Positions 43,129-51,022 of a stretch of 64,000 nt of DNA are shown piece after piece; the first letter of the stretch is position 1, and every line of letters starts with the position of its first letter. Location: contig NZ_JBJXRK010000004.1 in assembly GCF_046224405.1 (NCBI RefSeq), positions 1 through 64,000 of the forward strand, in the 5' to 3' direction. The stretch is from Gudongella sp046224405. GTDB taxonomy: Bacteria; Bacillota; Clostridia; Tissierellales; Tissierellaceae. Both the position numbers and the translations under genes were made by a program. The notes beneath the pieces are model-generated. The model searched no databases. It was given only the letters and a program-made list of their open reading frames with translations, and was not told where the DNA came from.

Positions 43129-43980
43129 TTACTCGTATTTGTTAAACAACTTTTGAAAGTCCTCAAGACTGTCCTTGATGTGATATACATGCTTATCTTC
43201 AGGGAAATTCTCTCCCTTGACATCATCAACGTACTCCTTGAAGGCATTTGTGATCACTTCAGCTACGTTTGCGTATTTCTTAACAAATTTCGGTGTAAAG
43301 GCCTGGAACATGCCAAGCATGTCACCACAGATTATCAGCTGGCCGTCGCATGGCAATCCTGCTCCGATTGAATATACTGGAATAGACAATTTGCTCGCTA
43401 TAAATTCAGTAAGCTCAGGTGGTACAGCTTCAAGAAGCAATGCAAGTGCTCCTGCCTCTTCAATTGCGATGGCATCCTTAATAAGGTCCTCAGCACTGTC
43501 TACATAAAGTCCTTGAGCCTTGAATCCTCCCAACTGGCCTGCACTTTGAGGTGTCAATCCGATATGTCCGATAGCAACAATACCTGCATCAGCAATGGCT
43601 TTGATTCTGCTTGCAATTCGAACTCCACCTTCAAGCTTTATTGCATCAACATCTGCTTCCTTAAGGAATCTGACTGCATTCTCAACAGCATCCTCATCAC
43701 TTTTATGGTATGATCCAAATGGCATATCTCCAACAACAAATGTGTTAGGGGCGCCTCTTCTAACTGCCTGACAATGCGATATGCAATCGTCCATTGTTAC
43801 AGGAACTGTTCCCTGATAACCTAGAACTACCATCCCGAGAGAGTCTCCCACCAGTATCATATCCATTCCAGCTTGCTCTGCAAATGAAGCTGTAGGAAAA
43901 TCATAAGCTGTTATCCATGCAACCTTTTCTTTATTTGATTTCATTTTGTGTAAATCAAGAATGCTCTTCTTTTTTGCCAT
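43129..43980 (-). CDS. panB: PanB-family hydroxymethyltransferase, paralogue B
   Basis: A 283-residue PanB-like protein. Conserved: WITAYDFPTASF, ILVGDSLGMVVLG, IKLEGG, GHIGLTPQSAG and the Glu in LLEAVPPE. Deviations from E. coli PanB: LECVP becomes LEAVP, GIGAGN becomes SIGAGL, and the metal/substrate loop reads CDGQLIICGDMLGMFQAF. The C-terminus has HVYH in place of HSFH. So the core chemistry looks preserved while the substrate pocket differs from copy A. Strong start site AGGAGG. Follows copy C by 45 bases and precedes panE by 35. Confidence 0.85.
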   Translation of the reverse strand: MAKKKSILDLHKMKSNKEKVAWITAYDFPTASFAEQAGMDMILVGDSLGMVVLGYQGTVPVTMDDCISHCQAVRRGAPNTFVVGDMPFGSYHKSDEDAVENAVRFLKEADVDAIKLEGGVRIASRIKAIADAGIVAIGHIGLTPQSAGQLGGFKAQGLYVDSAEDLIKDAIAIEEAGALALLLEAVPPELTEFIASKLSIPVYSIGAGLPCDGQLIICGDMLGMFQAFTPKFVKKYANVAEVITNAFKEYVDDVKGENFPEDKHVYHIKDSLEDFQKLFNKYE

Positions 43981-44025
43981 TATGTCCCTCCTAAATAATT
44001 GTATAACTCAACTTTTACTCCAAAT

Positions 44026-44859
44026 TTAGTCTATCTTTGGAATGTCTTCCTCTGACATGTGGAAGGCTTCCTCAGGTGCTGGATAGGATCCACTCTTGAC
44101 ATCCTTGTCCCAAGCGCTGAATGCATCTATCATATCTTGTCTCATCTTTGCATACTGTCTTACAAATCTTGGTTTGAAATCACTGAATATCCCAAGCATG
44201 TCATATGCATTCAAGTTGAATCCAACAGCAGATGGTCCTGAACCTGTACTCATTACAGGAACTGTCAACTTAGAATTGATATAGTCATTAAGTTCTGATG
44301 GAATAAGTTCAATCAGTACACAGAACGCTCCTGCTTCTTCAGCAGCAAGTGCTTCCTTGATTAACCTCTCAGCTGTATCCTTGTTCTTACCCTGGAGCTT
44401 AAATCCACCGATCGCCGCTGCAGTCTGTGGAGTAAGTCCGATATGAGCCATTACAGGTATGCCAACCTCTGATACTGCTTTGATCTTGTCCATTATTCCA
44501 AGACCGCCTTCCATCTTGACACAATCAGCTCCTAGCTTCATTAGTTTTCCTGCATTTCTGATTGCCTCTTCCTTGCTTGCCTGATATGACATAAATGACA
44601 TGTCTGCTACAATGAAGGTGTTTGGTGCACCCTTTCTTACAGCCTTTAGGTGGTATTCCATATCTTCAATATTAACGTGGGTAGTACCTTCATAACCTTG
44701 CACTATCATTCCAAGCGAATCGCCCACAAGTATCATCTCACAGCTTGACTCATCAACCAATGTTGCCATCTGATAGTCATATACTGTGACCATACCGAAT
44801 TTTTCACCTTCATGCTTTTTGTCCATGATTTCTTTAATCGTTAGCTTCTTCTTTGTCAT
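44026..44859 (-). CDS. PanB-family hydroxymethyltransferase, paralogue C (most divergent)
   Basis: A 277-residue PanB-like protein (ATG 44859 preferred over 44865 because GGGAG is 9 bases ahead). It keeps VTVYDYQMA, ILVGDSLGM, KMEGG, AHIGLTPQ, the Glu in LIELIPSE and a final EEAFH. But the loop that is GIGAGN-TDGQ in true PanB has become STGSGP-AVGF: the DGQ motif is lost. It may act on another 2-oxo acid, or have a related but changed reaction. It begins 16 bases after ilvD. I leave the symbol empty because true PanB activity is doubtful. Confidence 0.8.
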   Translation of the reverse strand: MTKKKLTIKEIMDKKHEGEKFGMVTVYDYQMATLVDESSCEMILVGDSLGMIVQGYEGTTHVNIEDMEYHLKAVRKGAPNTFIVADMSFMSYQASKEEAIRNAGKLMKLGADCVKMEGGLGIMDKIKAVSEVGIPVMAHIGLTPQTAAAIGGFKLQGKNKDTAERLIKEALAAEEAGAFCVLIELIPSELNDYINSKLTVPVMSTGSGPSAVGFNLNAYDMLGIFSDFKPRFVRQYAKMRQDMIDAFSAWDKDVKSGSYPAPEEAFHMSEEDIPKID

Positions 44860-44881
44860 TCCCATACACTCCCTTTAAGTA

Positions 44882-46537
44882 TTATTTGAATATTGCCCCT
44901 GACATCGCTGACCCTACCTGTCTTGAATACCTGTCCAGGTAGCTTCCCTTCTTGACCGGTGGTACTGGCGGTGTCCAGTCCTTCCTTCTTTCTGCAAGAA
45001 CCTCTTCTGCAACTTCAAGATCTATTACACCGTTTTCTATGTCAAGATTAATGATGTCTCCTTCACGTACAAATGCCAAGGGTCCTCCATCTGCTGCCTC
45101 AGGTGATATGTGGCCTATTGCAGCCCCCCTGGTAGCCCCTGAAAATCTGCCGTCGGTAACCAATGCTACCTTGTCACCTAAATCCATTCCAATTATAGCT
45201 GAAGTCGGTGTCAGCATTTCTCTCATACCTGGTCCGCCTTTTGGTCCTTCATATCTTACTACTACAACATCCCCAGGATTTATGACTCCTGCAAAGATTG
45301 CCTTAACGGCCTCTTCTTCCTTTTCAAAAACTCTTGCAGGCCCTGAGTGTTTAAGCATCTTATCAACAACTCCCGCTTTCTTACATACAGCACCTTCCGG
45401 TGCCAATGAACCGTACAGTATCTTAAGTCCGCCTGTTCTCGAATAGGCAGTTTCCATATCCCTTATGACATCCCTATTGATAACCTTGGCATCTTCAACA
45501 TTCTCAAAGACGGTTTTTCCTGTTACAGTCATGGTATCCTTAAGCAGACCCAGCAGCTTAAGCTCCTTAAGTACCGCTTCCACTCCTCCTGCTCTGTCAA
45601 GATCTGCAGGGAAATGATCCCCAGCTGGCTTTAGCTTAACCAAATGTGGTGTCTTGGCAACAATTTCCTCAACTAGGTCCATGTTAAATTCTATTCCTGC
45701 TTCATTTGCTATCGATGCAAGATGAAGTATTGTATTGGAGGATCCACCGATTGCCATGTCAAGTAGAAGAGCATTATAGAATGCATCAGGTTTAAATATG
45801 TCACTTGGCTTAATATCTTTTTCATAAAGCTCCATTATCTTCTTGCCTGTTTCCTTTGCAAGTGCCAGCCTTTTTCCTGATGTTGAGGGATAGGTACTTC
45901 CAGGCAAGGCCATTCCTATTCCTTCGGTCAGGAAGTTCATTGAGTTTGCGGTTCCAAGAAGGTTACATGCCCCACAACCAGGAAGAGCAACCTTTTCAAG
46001 CTGAACAAGCTCTTCAGGTGTCATGGCTCCTCTAGCCACTGCGCCTGAAGCCTCCATCAGATCCGTATATCCAACTTCCCTTCCTTCATTGAAGCCAGTG
46101 GCCATTGGCCCACCGCTGATCATGATAGCAGGGACATCAAGTCTTGCTGCTGCCATAAGCATCCCAGGAGTGATCTTGTCGCAATTTGTTATAAGAACCA
46201 TTGCATCAAAAGAGTGACCGTTCATCATGCATTCAACGGAATCTGCTATAAGCTCCCTGCTTGCCAGAGGGTAATGCATACCATAGTTTCCTTGTGCTAT
46301 GCCATCACATATCCCTATGGTCGGAAACTCGATGGGAGTTCCTCCTGCTTGAAGGACTCCTTCCTTCACTGCCTTTGCTATTGTGTCTAGGTGTACATGT
46401 CCTGGTACTGCTTCATTTTGTGAATTAACTATACCTATCAAGGGCTTATCCAGATCTTCCGGCAAGAAGCCCATTGAATAATAAAGAGCTCTATGCGTTG
46501 CTCTTTCTAAACCTTTAGTTGTTCCATGGCTTTTCAT
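44882..46537 (-). CDS. ilvD: Dihydroxy-acid dehydratase (IlvD/Edd family)
   Basis: A 551-residue Fe-S dehydratase of standard length. Marks are GICDGIAQGNYGM, LITNCDKITPGMLMAAARLD and GCGACNLLGTANSMN, which supply two Cys ligands. The third position known in 2Fe-2S plant-type enzymes is Gly here (PGHVHLD), so it is the oxygen-sensitive E. coli-like type. It converts 2,3-dihydroxyisovalerate to 2-oxoisovalerate, the PanB substrate or cleavage product; related Edd enzymes use sugar acids. No other ilv genes are adjacent. It follows the TRAP genes on the same strand, behind a strong AGGAGG site. Confidence 0.88.
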   Translation of the reverse strand: MKSHGTTKGLERATHRALYYSMGFLPEDLDKPLIGIVNSQNEAVPGHVHLDTIAKAVKEGVLQAGGTPIEFPTIGICDGIAQGNYGMHYPLASRELIADSVECMMNGHSFDAMVLITNCDKITPGMLMAAARLDVPAIMISGGPMATGFNEGREVGYTDLMEASGAVARGAMTPEELVQLEKVALPGCGACNLLGTANSMNFLTEGIGMALPGSTYPSTSGKRLALAKETGKKIMELYEKDIKPSDIFKPDAFYNALLLDMAIGGSSNTILHLASIANEAGIEFNMDLVEEIVAKTPHLVKLKPAGDHFPADLDRAGGVEAVLKELKLLGLLKDTMTVTGKTVFENVEDAKVINRDVIRDMETAYSRTGGLKILYGSLAPEGAVCKKAGVVDKMLKHSGPARVFEKEEEAVKAIFAGVINPGDVVVVRYEGPKGGPGMREMLTPTSAIIGMDLGDKVALVTDGRFSGATRGAAIGHISPEAADGGPLAFVREGDIINLDIENGVIDLEVAEEVLAERRKDWTPPVPPVKKGSYLDRYSRQVGSAMSGAIFK

Positions 46538-46546
46538 ATGTTTCCT

Positions 46547-46574
46547 CCTGTTCTATATTACCTGTTCTATATTA
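46547..46574. repeat. 14-bp tandem direct repeat between dctM and ilvD
   Basis: CCTGTTCTATATTA occurs twice in a row, 46547-46560 and 46561-46574. It lies directly upstream of the ilvD ribosome site region. Probably slippage; a regulator site is possible. Confidence 0.6.
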
Positions 46575-46581
46575 AAAGGTA

Positions 46582-47859
46582 CTAACTCAGTAAGCTTGGC
46601 AGCCACATAATTATTGCTGGGAAATATGTGATCAAGAGAAGTATAGCTATCTCTGCCAAAAGGAAAGGCATTATTCTCCTACTTATCTGGCCTATGGATA
46701 TGTCTGCCAGGTTACCTGCAACAAACAGGTTTATGGCCATAGGTGGTGTTATCATTCCTATTGAGGTGTTTATTACCATTATTATCCCCAGTGCTACCGG
46801 ATCTAGACCCAATATCTGAGCCAATGGCAACAGCATCGGAGTCATCAGTAATATGATTGATTGTGTCTCAAGGAACATTCCAAGGAACAACAATATTACG
46901 TTAATAAGCAATAAGACAACGTACTTGCTGCTGAAGGCCCCCAAAATCGCTCCAGCTATTGTAGTTGGTATATTTGCACTTGTCATCAGCCATGAGAATG
47001 GTGCTGACATCGCAACTGTAAACAAAACGATAGCAGTGCTAACTGCAGATTTGGATAAAATCCCAGGTAGGTCCTTCATTTTAAGTTCTCTGTAAATAAA
47101 TTTTGATACAATAAAAGCGTACACTACAGCTACTGCAGAAGCTTCTGTGGGAGTAAATATTCCACCATAAATTCCGCCGAGAATTATCACTGGCATCAGG
47201 AGTGCCCATATTGCATTAAAGAAGGACTTTATTACTATTCCAACAGTTATCTTCTCGTGCTGCTTGATTTCAAATCTACCTACAGTCACTATACTTATGA
47301 ATATGATAGCCCCTGCCAGCATAAGTCCTGGAATTACGCCTGCAATAAACATGGTACCTATTGATACTGAGGCAATTATTGCATATGTAACCATCGATAT
47401 ACTTGGTGGTATAACCACTCCCAGTGTACCAGAAGATGCGGCAATAGCCGCTGCTCTATCCTTGGGATAACCGGCCTTTTCCATATTAGGAATCATGATA
47501 CCGCCAATTGCCGCTACTGTTGCTGGATTTGAGCCAGATATTGCACCAAAAAATGCCGAAGAAATTGTTGTGATTATACTAAGACTTGCAGGGAGTTTTC
47601 CCAATATTACCTGGGCAAATCTAATTAACCTCTTCGATATACCACCCTTTTCCATCAAATCTCCCGATAAAATGAAGAAAGGTACTGCCATAAATGGAAA
47701 ACTGTCTATTGCAGTAAACATACGTTGAACTACCACTACTATATTGGTGTTCATGTCACCTGTAAGCAGAGCAACCACTGATGCTATCCCTAGTGAAATG
47801 GCTATGGGGATATTCAGCAAAAGCATAAATGCCAACATTCCAAAAAGTGTAATTGCCAA
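46582..47859 (-). CDS. dctM: TRAP transporter large permease DctM
   Basis: A 425-residue membrane protein with about twelve segments. Family marks: SFPFMAVPFFILSGDLMEKGG, ISAFFGAISGSNPATVAAIGGIMIP, GTLGVVIPPSISMVTYA and FTPTEASAVAVVYAF. It moves the substrate with sodium or protons. It most likely starts at TTG 47859, with GGAGG 8 bases ahead; the GTG at 47868 overlaps that site. It follows dctQ with only a few bases between. The motif set is that of C4-dicarboxylate and hydroxy-acid TRAP systems. Confidence 0.92.
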   Translation of the reverse strand: MAITLFGMLAFMLLLNIPIAISLGIASVVALLTGDMNTNIVVVVQRMFTAIDSFPFMAVPFFILSGDLMEKGGISKRLIRFAQVILGKLPASLSIITTISSAFFGAISGSNPATVAAIGGIMIPNMEKAGYPKDRAAAIAASSGTLGVVIPPSISMVTYAIIASVSIGTMFIAGVIPGLMLAGAIIFISIVTVGRFEIKQHEKITVGIVIKSFFNAIWALLMPVIILGGIYGGIFTPTEASAVAVVYAFIVSKFIYRELKMKDLPGILSKSAVSTAIVLFTVAMSAPFSWLMTSANIPTTIAGAILGAFSSKYVVLLLINVILLFLGMFLETQSIILLMTPMLLPLAQILGLDPVALGIIMVINTSIGMITPPMAINLFVAGNLADISIGQISRRIMPFLLAEIAILLLITYFPAIIMWLPSLLS

Positions 47860-47871
47860 ATTATCCACCTC

Positions 47872-48366
47872 CTAATCAATATTTGATTTAATTTCTTTTT
47901 CCCTTCTTATCTGACCAATTGCGTACTGGAGAGATCTGATAATCAATAGAAACAGTCCCACAGGTACAGCTGAGTAAACCATCCATGTTGGTATATGAAG
48001 AGCGGGAGTTGTCTGTCCCATCTTTTGAAGTCTCATGATCAGATTTCCAGCATTTACAAGCATAAAACCAGAAAAACCGACTATTATTGTGGTTCTAAGT
48101 ATAAAGAAATACTTGTGGGTTGATGCAGGCATTGCACTAACAAAATTATCAACCGTAAAATGTTGATTTCGTTTGGCACCTACGCCAATTCCTAAAAATA
48201 CTATCCAAATCATTAGATACCTTGCCAATTCCTCAGCCCATGGGAAATTAGCTAACCCGGTATATCTGAAAAAAGTGGCCATAAATACGACAATAACCAT
48301 TAGCGGCAGAATTATCGTGATTATCTTCTCTTCAAAATTATCCAGAAAATCTATGATTTTCTTCAT
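47872..48366 (-). CDS. dctQ: TRAP transporter small permease DctQ
   Basis: A 164-residue, four-segment membrane protein. The central motif NFPWAEELARYLMIWIVFLGIGVG with WAEE and GxG is the hallmark of DctQ, as is the following region QHFTVDNFVSAMP. Start set by AAGGAGG. It bridges the receptor and DctM. A hairpin lies between dctP and dctQ and may lower its expression relative to dctP. Confidence 0.92.
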   Translation of the reverse strand: MKKIIDFLDNFEEKIITIILPLMVIVVFMATFFRYTGLANFPWAEELARYLMIWIVFLGIGVGAKRNQHFTVDNFVSAMPASTHKYFFILRTTIIVGFSGFMLVNAGNLIMRLQKMGQTTPALHIPTWMVYSAVPVGLFLLIIRSLQYAIGQIRREKEIKSNID

Positions 48367-48386
48367 TATTAACCTCCTTAATTGCT

Positions 48387-48420
48387 ATGGTTAAACATAT
48401 TAGGATAGGGTGCAGCATCG
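48387..48420 (-). other. Hairpin between dctP and dctQ
   Basis: GGGTGC and GCACCC pair around six bases in the dctP-dctQ gap on the minus strand, without a clear T-run. It could act as partial terminator or mRNA end stabiliser, giving more receptor than permease. Confidence 0.4.
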
Positions 48421-48439
48421 CACCCCATTCCCTTATAAT

Positions 48440-49462
48440 TTATTTTCCTAGTAATGCATCAATATATTCTGGATTGATCTGATCTGAGAATTTCTCGTAA
48501 ATTGGCGCGAATGCATCCTGCCACAATTGCTTGTCTACCTCTGAAACGGTTACTCCATTTGCCTCAATAACCTCGACAAGCTCCTCATCCATTTGCTTGC
48601 TGTATGCTCTTTCCCAATCTCTTGCTTCCTTCTCAGCTCTTACAATTGCATCTTGAACATCTGCTGGATAACTGTTGAAAGCATCAAGGCTTATCATCAT
48701 AACTGCTGGTGAGTAGAAATGTCCTGTAAGTGAAAGATAGTCTTGAGCTTCGTGCAGCTTGTTAGTATCGAAAATTACCAGTGGATTTTCCTGACCATCA
48801 ATTGTTCCCTGTTGTAGTGATGTGAAAACCTCTCCCCATGCCATCGGCGTAGGTGTTGCTCCAAGAAGTTCAAAAGAAGCTATGTGAACTGGATTCTCCA
48901 TTGTTCTTATCTTAAGTCCTTTAACATCTTCAGGAGTCAAGACTTCTCTCTTGCTGTTTGATAGGTTTCTAAAACCATTCTCCCAGAAACCTAGACCTTT
49001 GATTCCTATTGGCTCCAATGATGCAAGTATTTCCTGTCCAACTTCACCATCCATAACCTCATATGCAGCCTCTCTATCAGTTACAATAAAAGGTAGGTCA
49101 AATAGCATAAAGTCTTTTGAGAAGTTTGGCAGTGGACCTGTTGAACTTACTGTCATTTCAAGAGTTCCAAGGCTAAGACCCTCAATAAGGTCTCTTTCAT
49201 TTCCAAGCTGGCTGCTTGGGAAAATCTGAACGTCTACTTTACCTTCAGTGTATTCTTCTACTTTTTCTTCGAACATCTTTGCTCCAAGTACATAGTGACC
49301 ATCAGGCTCAGTTGCAGTACCAAGTCTAATTACTATTACATCGTCGCCTGCTGCTGGCTGTTCTGATCCGCCGTTACCAGCAGGAGCCTCTGATCCTCCA
49401 CCACATGCAACCAAAGAAAGCATCATTACAACTAATAAAGAAATAGCTAATATTTTTTTCAT
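48440..49462 (-). CDS. dctP: TRAP transporter substrate-binding protein DctP
   Basis: A 340-residue receptor with a lipoprotein signal peptide ending in MLSLVACGGG. Family marks: LGTATEPDGHYVLGAKMFEEKVEEYT, QIFPSSQLGNERDLIEGLSLGT and MAWGEVFTSLQQGTIDGQENP. The conserved Arg that binds the substrate carboxylate is likely in LKIRTMENPVH. It should bind a small carboxylic acid, which by operon context may be pantoate, dihydroxyisovalerate or a related branched hydroxy acid. No direct ligand evidence. Confidence 0.92.
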   Translation of the reverse strand: MKKILAISLLVVMMLSLVACGGGSEAPAGNGGSEQPAAGDDVIVIRLGTATEPDGHYVLGAKMFEEKVEEYTEGKVDVQIFPSSQLGNERDLIEGLSLGTLEMTVSSTGPLPNFSKDFMLFDLPFIVTDREAAYEVMDGEVGQEILASLEPIGIKGLGFWENGFRNLSNSKREVLTPEDVKGLKIRTMENPVHIASFELLGATPTPMAWGEVFTSLQQGTIDGQENPLVIFDTNKLHEAQDYLSLTGHFYSPAVMMISLDAFNSYPADVQDAIVRAEKEARDWERAYSKQMDEELVEVIEANGVTVSEVDKQLWQDAFAPIYEKFSDQINPEYIDALLGK

Positions 49463-49564
49463 TTTACCCTCCTGTTTTCATAAGTATTTTCCCCTCTTGC
49501 TTGCTGCCTATGAACTGATTATGTATTTTCACCTCCCACTTTTAGTAACTAAATAAACATCCAG

Positions 49565-50308
49565 TTATTTCTGGAGTCTTTCAGATTGTTCCTTCCAAAT
49601 TTCCATCGAATATTTAATGGCCTTTTCACCTGCTTCAACATCTCTGTTCCTTATTGCATCTATAATCGGTCTGTGGCTCATGAGAGCCTCATGTCCAAAT
49701 CTTTCATCTCCCTTTTTCTTGTATATCTGAGGGATGTACAGATCCATTATATAATTGTAAATGGTAATTATTAGCTTATTGTGAGTTGCATTGCCCAAGG
49801 ATGTGTGGAACTCATGCTCAGCCTCTGCTATTATCTCATTTTCATATCGGTTTTCTTCAACCATTCTTTTCGTGTACTTGAATGCATTTTCAATGAGTTC
49901 CAGATCTTCTTCGGTTGCATTTTGTACAGCTAACCTTACAATTCCGACTTCAAGCATTTCACGCAATTCCCTAAGTTCATTAAAGCTATCCTGATTTATT
50001 ATTAGTTTAAATAAAAGTGGGTCAAACCTAGAGCCCTCAGTGCTGTCATTGATGTACGTCCCGTCTCCTCTTCTTACAGATACAATCCCATAAGCACTCA
50101 GGATTTTCATAGCTTCTCTTACAGATCCCCGACTAACGTTTAGACTATCTGCCATCTCAGTTTCACTTGGAAGCTTGTCACCAGGCTTGAGTTTCTTCTT
50201 CACCAGCAAGTTTTTAATCGTGTCCAGTACCACATCTGTTGCTGACAGACGCTTACCAACCCCTCTAAAGAGATCCTTGCTCTTATCTTGATTATTGTTC
50301 TCTGGCAA
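49565..50308 (-). CDS. GntR/FadR-type transcription regulator
   Basis: A 247-residue regulator with an N-terminal winged helix (about 20-85: KPGDKLPSETEMADSLNVSRGSVREAMKILSAYG) and a C-terminal FCD domain (about 100-235: LREMLEVGIVRLA, EHEFHTSLGNATHN and RPIIDAIRNRD), whose His/Asp residues usually bind a metal and a carboxylic acid ligand. Such regulators typically control acid-catabolic genes next to them, here the TRAP-ilvD-panB operon. The start is TTG behind GAGGAGGTG. A probable self-operator lies directly upstream. Confidence 0.9.
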   Translation of the reverse strand: MPENNNQDKSKDLFRGVGKRLSATDVVLDTIKNLLVKKKLKPGDKLPSETEMADSLNVSRGSVREAMKILSAYGIVSVRRGDGTYINDSTEGSRFDPLLFKLIINQDSFNELRELREMLEVGIVRLAVQNATEEDLELIENAFKYTKRMVEENRYENEIIAEAEHEFHTSLGNATHNKLIITIYNYIMDLYIPQIYKKKGDERFGHEALMSHRPIIDAIRNRDVEAGEKAIKYSMEIWKEQSERLQK

Positions 50309-50329
50309 ACGATAACACCTCCTCGCTAA

Positions 50330-50356
50330 ACATCATATGTCCGATGTTTGATGTTT
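50330..50356. promoter_or_regulatory. Candidate operator of the GntR regulator
   Basis: AACATC (50330-50335) and GATGTT (50344-50349) form an inverted repeat around 8 bases; a further GATGTT follows at 50351-50356. It lies between the -10 box and the start codon, a place where binding would block transcription. Confidence 0.5.
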
Positions 50357-50372
50357 TGCTTTATGTCTCCCA

Positions 50373-50402
50373 TATTACCACTTCTATTCGCTAAAAGTCA
50401 AT
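50373..50402 (-). promoter_or_regulatory. Promoter of the GntR-TRAP-panB operon
   Basis: TTGACT (plus 50397-50402) and TAATAT (plus 50373-50378) are 18 bases apart on the minus strand, followed at once by the palindromic operator. Confidence 0.6.
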
Positions 50403-50532
50403 AGCATTATTTGTACATTTCTAAATTTTCAGATTTATTTGTTTTTAATTTAACAAATATTTTGTCATTAAACTGTAACTTGAAAAATGAACATTTCAGA
50501 GTAAATTGGGTATAACTAAATAGGTGATATAA

Positions 50533-50970
50533 ATGAAAGGTAAATATTTTATTACAACGGGTATTGTTTTGATTCTTATATTTGGAGCTATCCTTATTCC
50601 TCAGCTGATGGAGAATAACAATTCAGATGATTTTATTTTTGTTGCTGAAGACTCTCTGGGACCATGGTACTTCGACAAATCCTCCATTGAGGAGAGATAT
50701 GACCAAGTGGAGGGTATCAGTGTCATTGACGTATGGGTGAAGCATGATATCGACCAAGAAGGGAACATTTGCGTAAGGGACGAGCTCCTTTGGCATATCG
50801 ACCCTGCTCAGATGAGATACAAGTTTTCTGATGCCTTTGCCTTCGATGAGGCAGGTTATCTCATTGAAGCCTGATATCTCAATTATGAGGAGGTCTCGTG
50901 GAGACCTGTAGAGCCAGGCAGTGTTGTGGAGGAAATTATTTTAAAGGTATTGGAATACCATCAAAAATAA
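50533..50970 (+). pseudogene. Small membrane-anchored protein split by an in-frame TGA
   Basis: The first part (50533-50874) encodes 113 residues: an N-terminal membrane anchor (about 4-24, FITTGIVLILIFGAILIP) and an outer domain with DSLGPWYFDKSSIE and IDVWVKHDI, a pattern like surface-adhesin E-type proteins. After TGA at 50872-50874 the same frame continues for 31 more codons (YLNYEEVSWRPVEPGSVVEE to a TAA at 50968-50970), with sensible protein sequence of the kind expected at the C-terminus. So the gene has a nonsense codon, a sequencing error or a read-through. No selenocysteine element was recognised. Confidence 0.65.
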
Positions 50971-51022
50971 GAAATATTGATTTATATTTGACAAACTTTT
51001 TTTTGCATAGGGAGGATATTGC

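Noticed and set aside
44952..45446. 164-codon plus-strand open frame opposite ilvD
   Set aside because: Antisense shadow of a conserved gene with intact motifs.
50872..50874. Selenocysteine codon at the internal TGA
   Set aside because: No catalytic Cys equivalent or SECIS-like hairpin was evident; a nonsense change or error is simpler.
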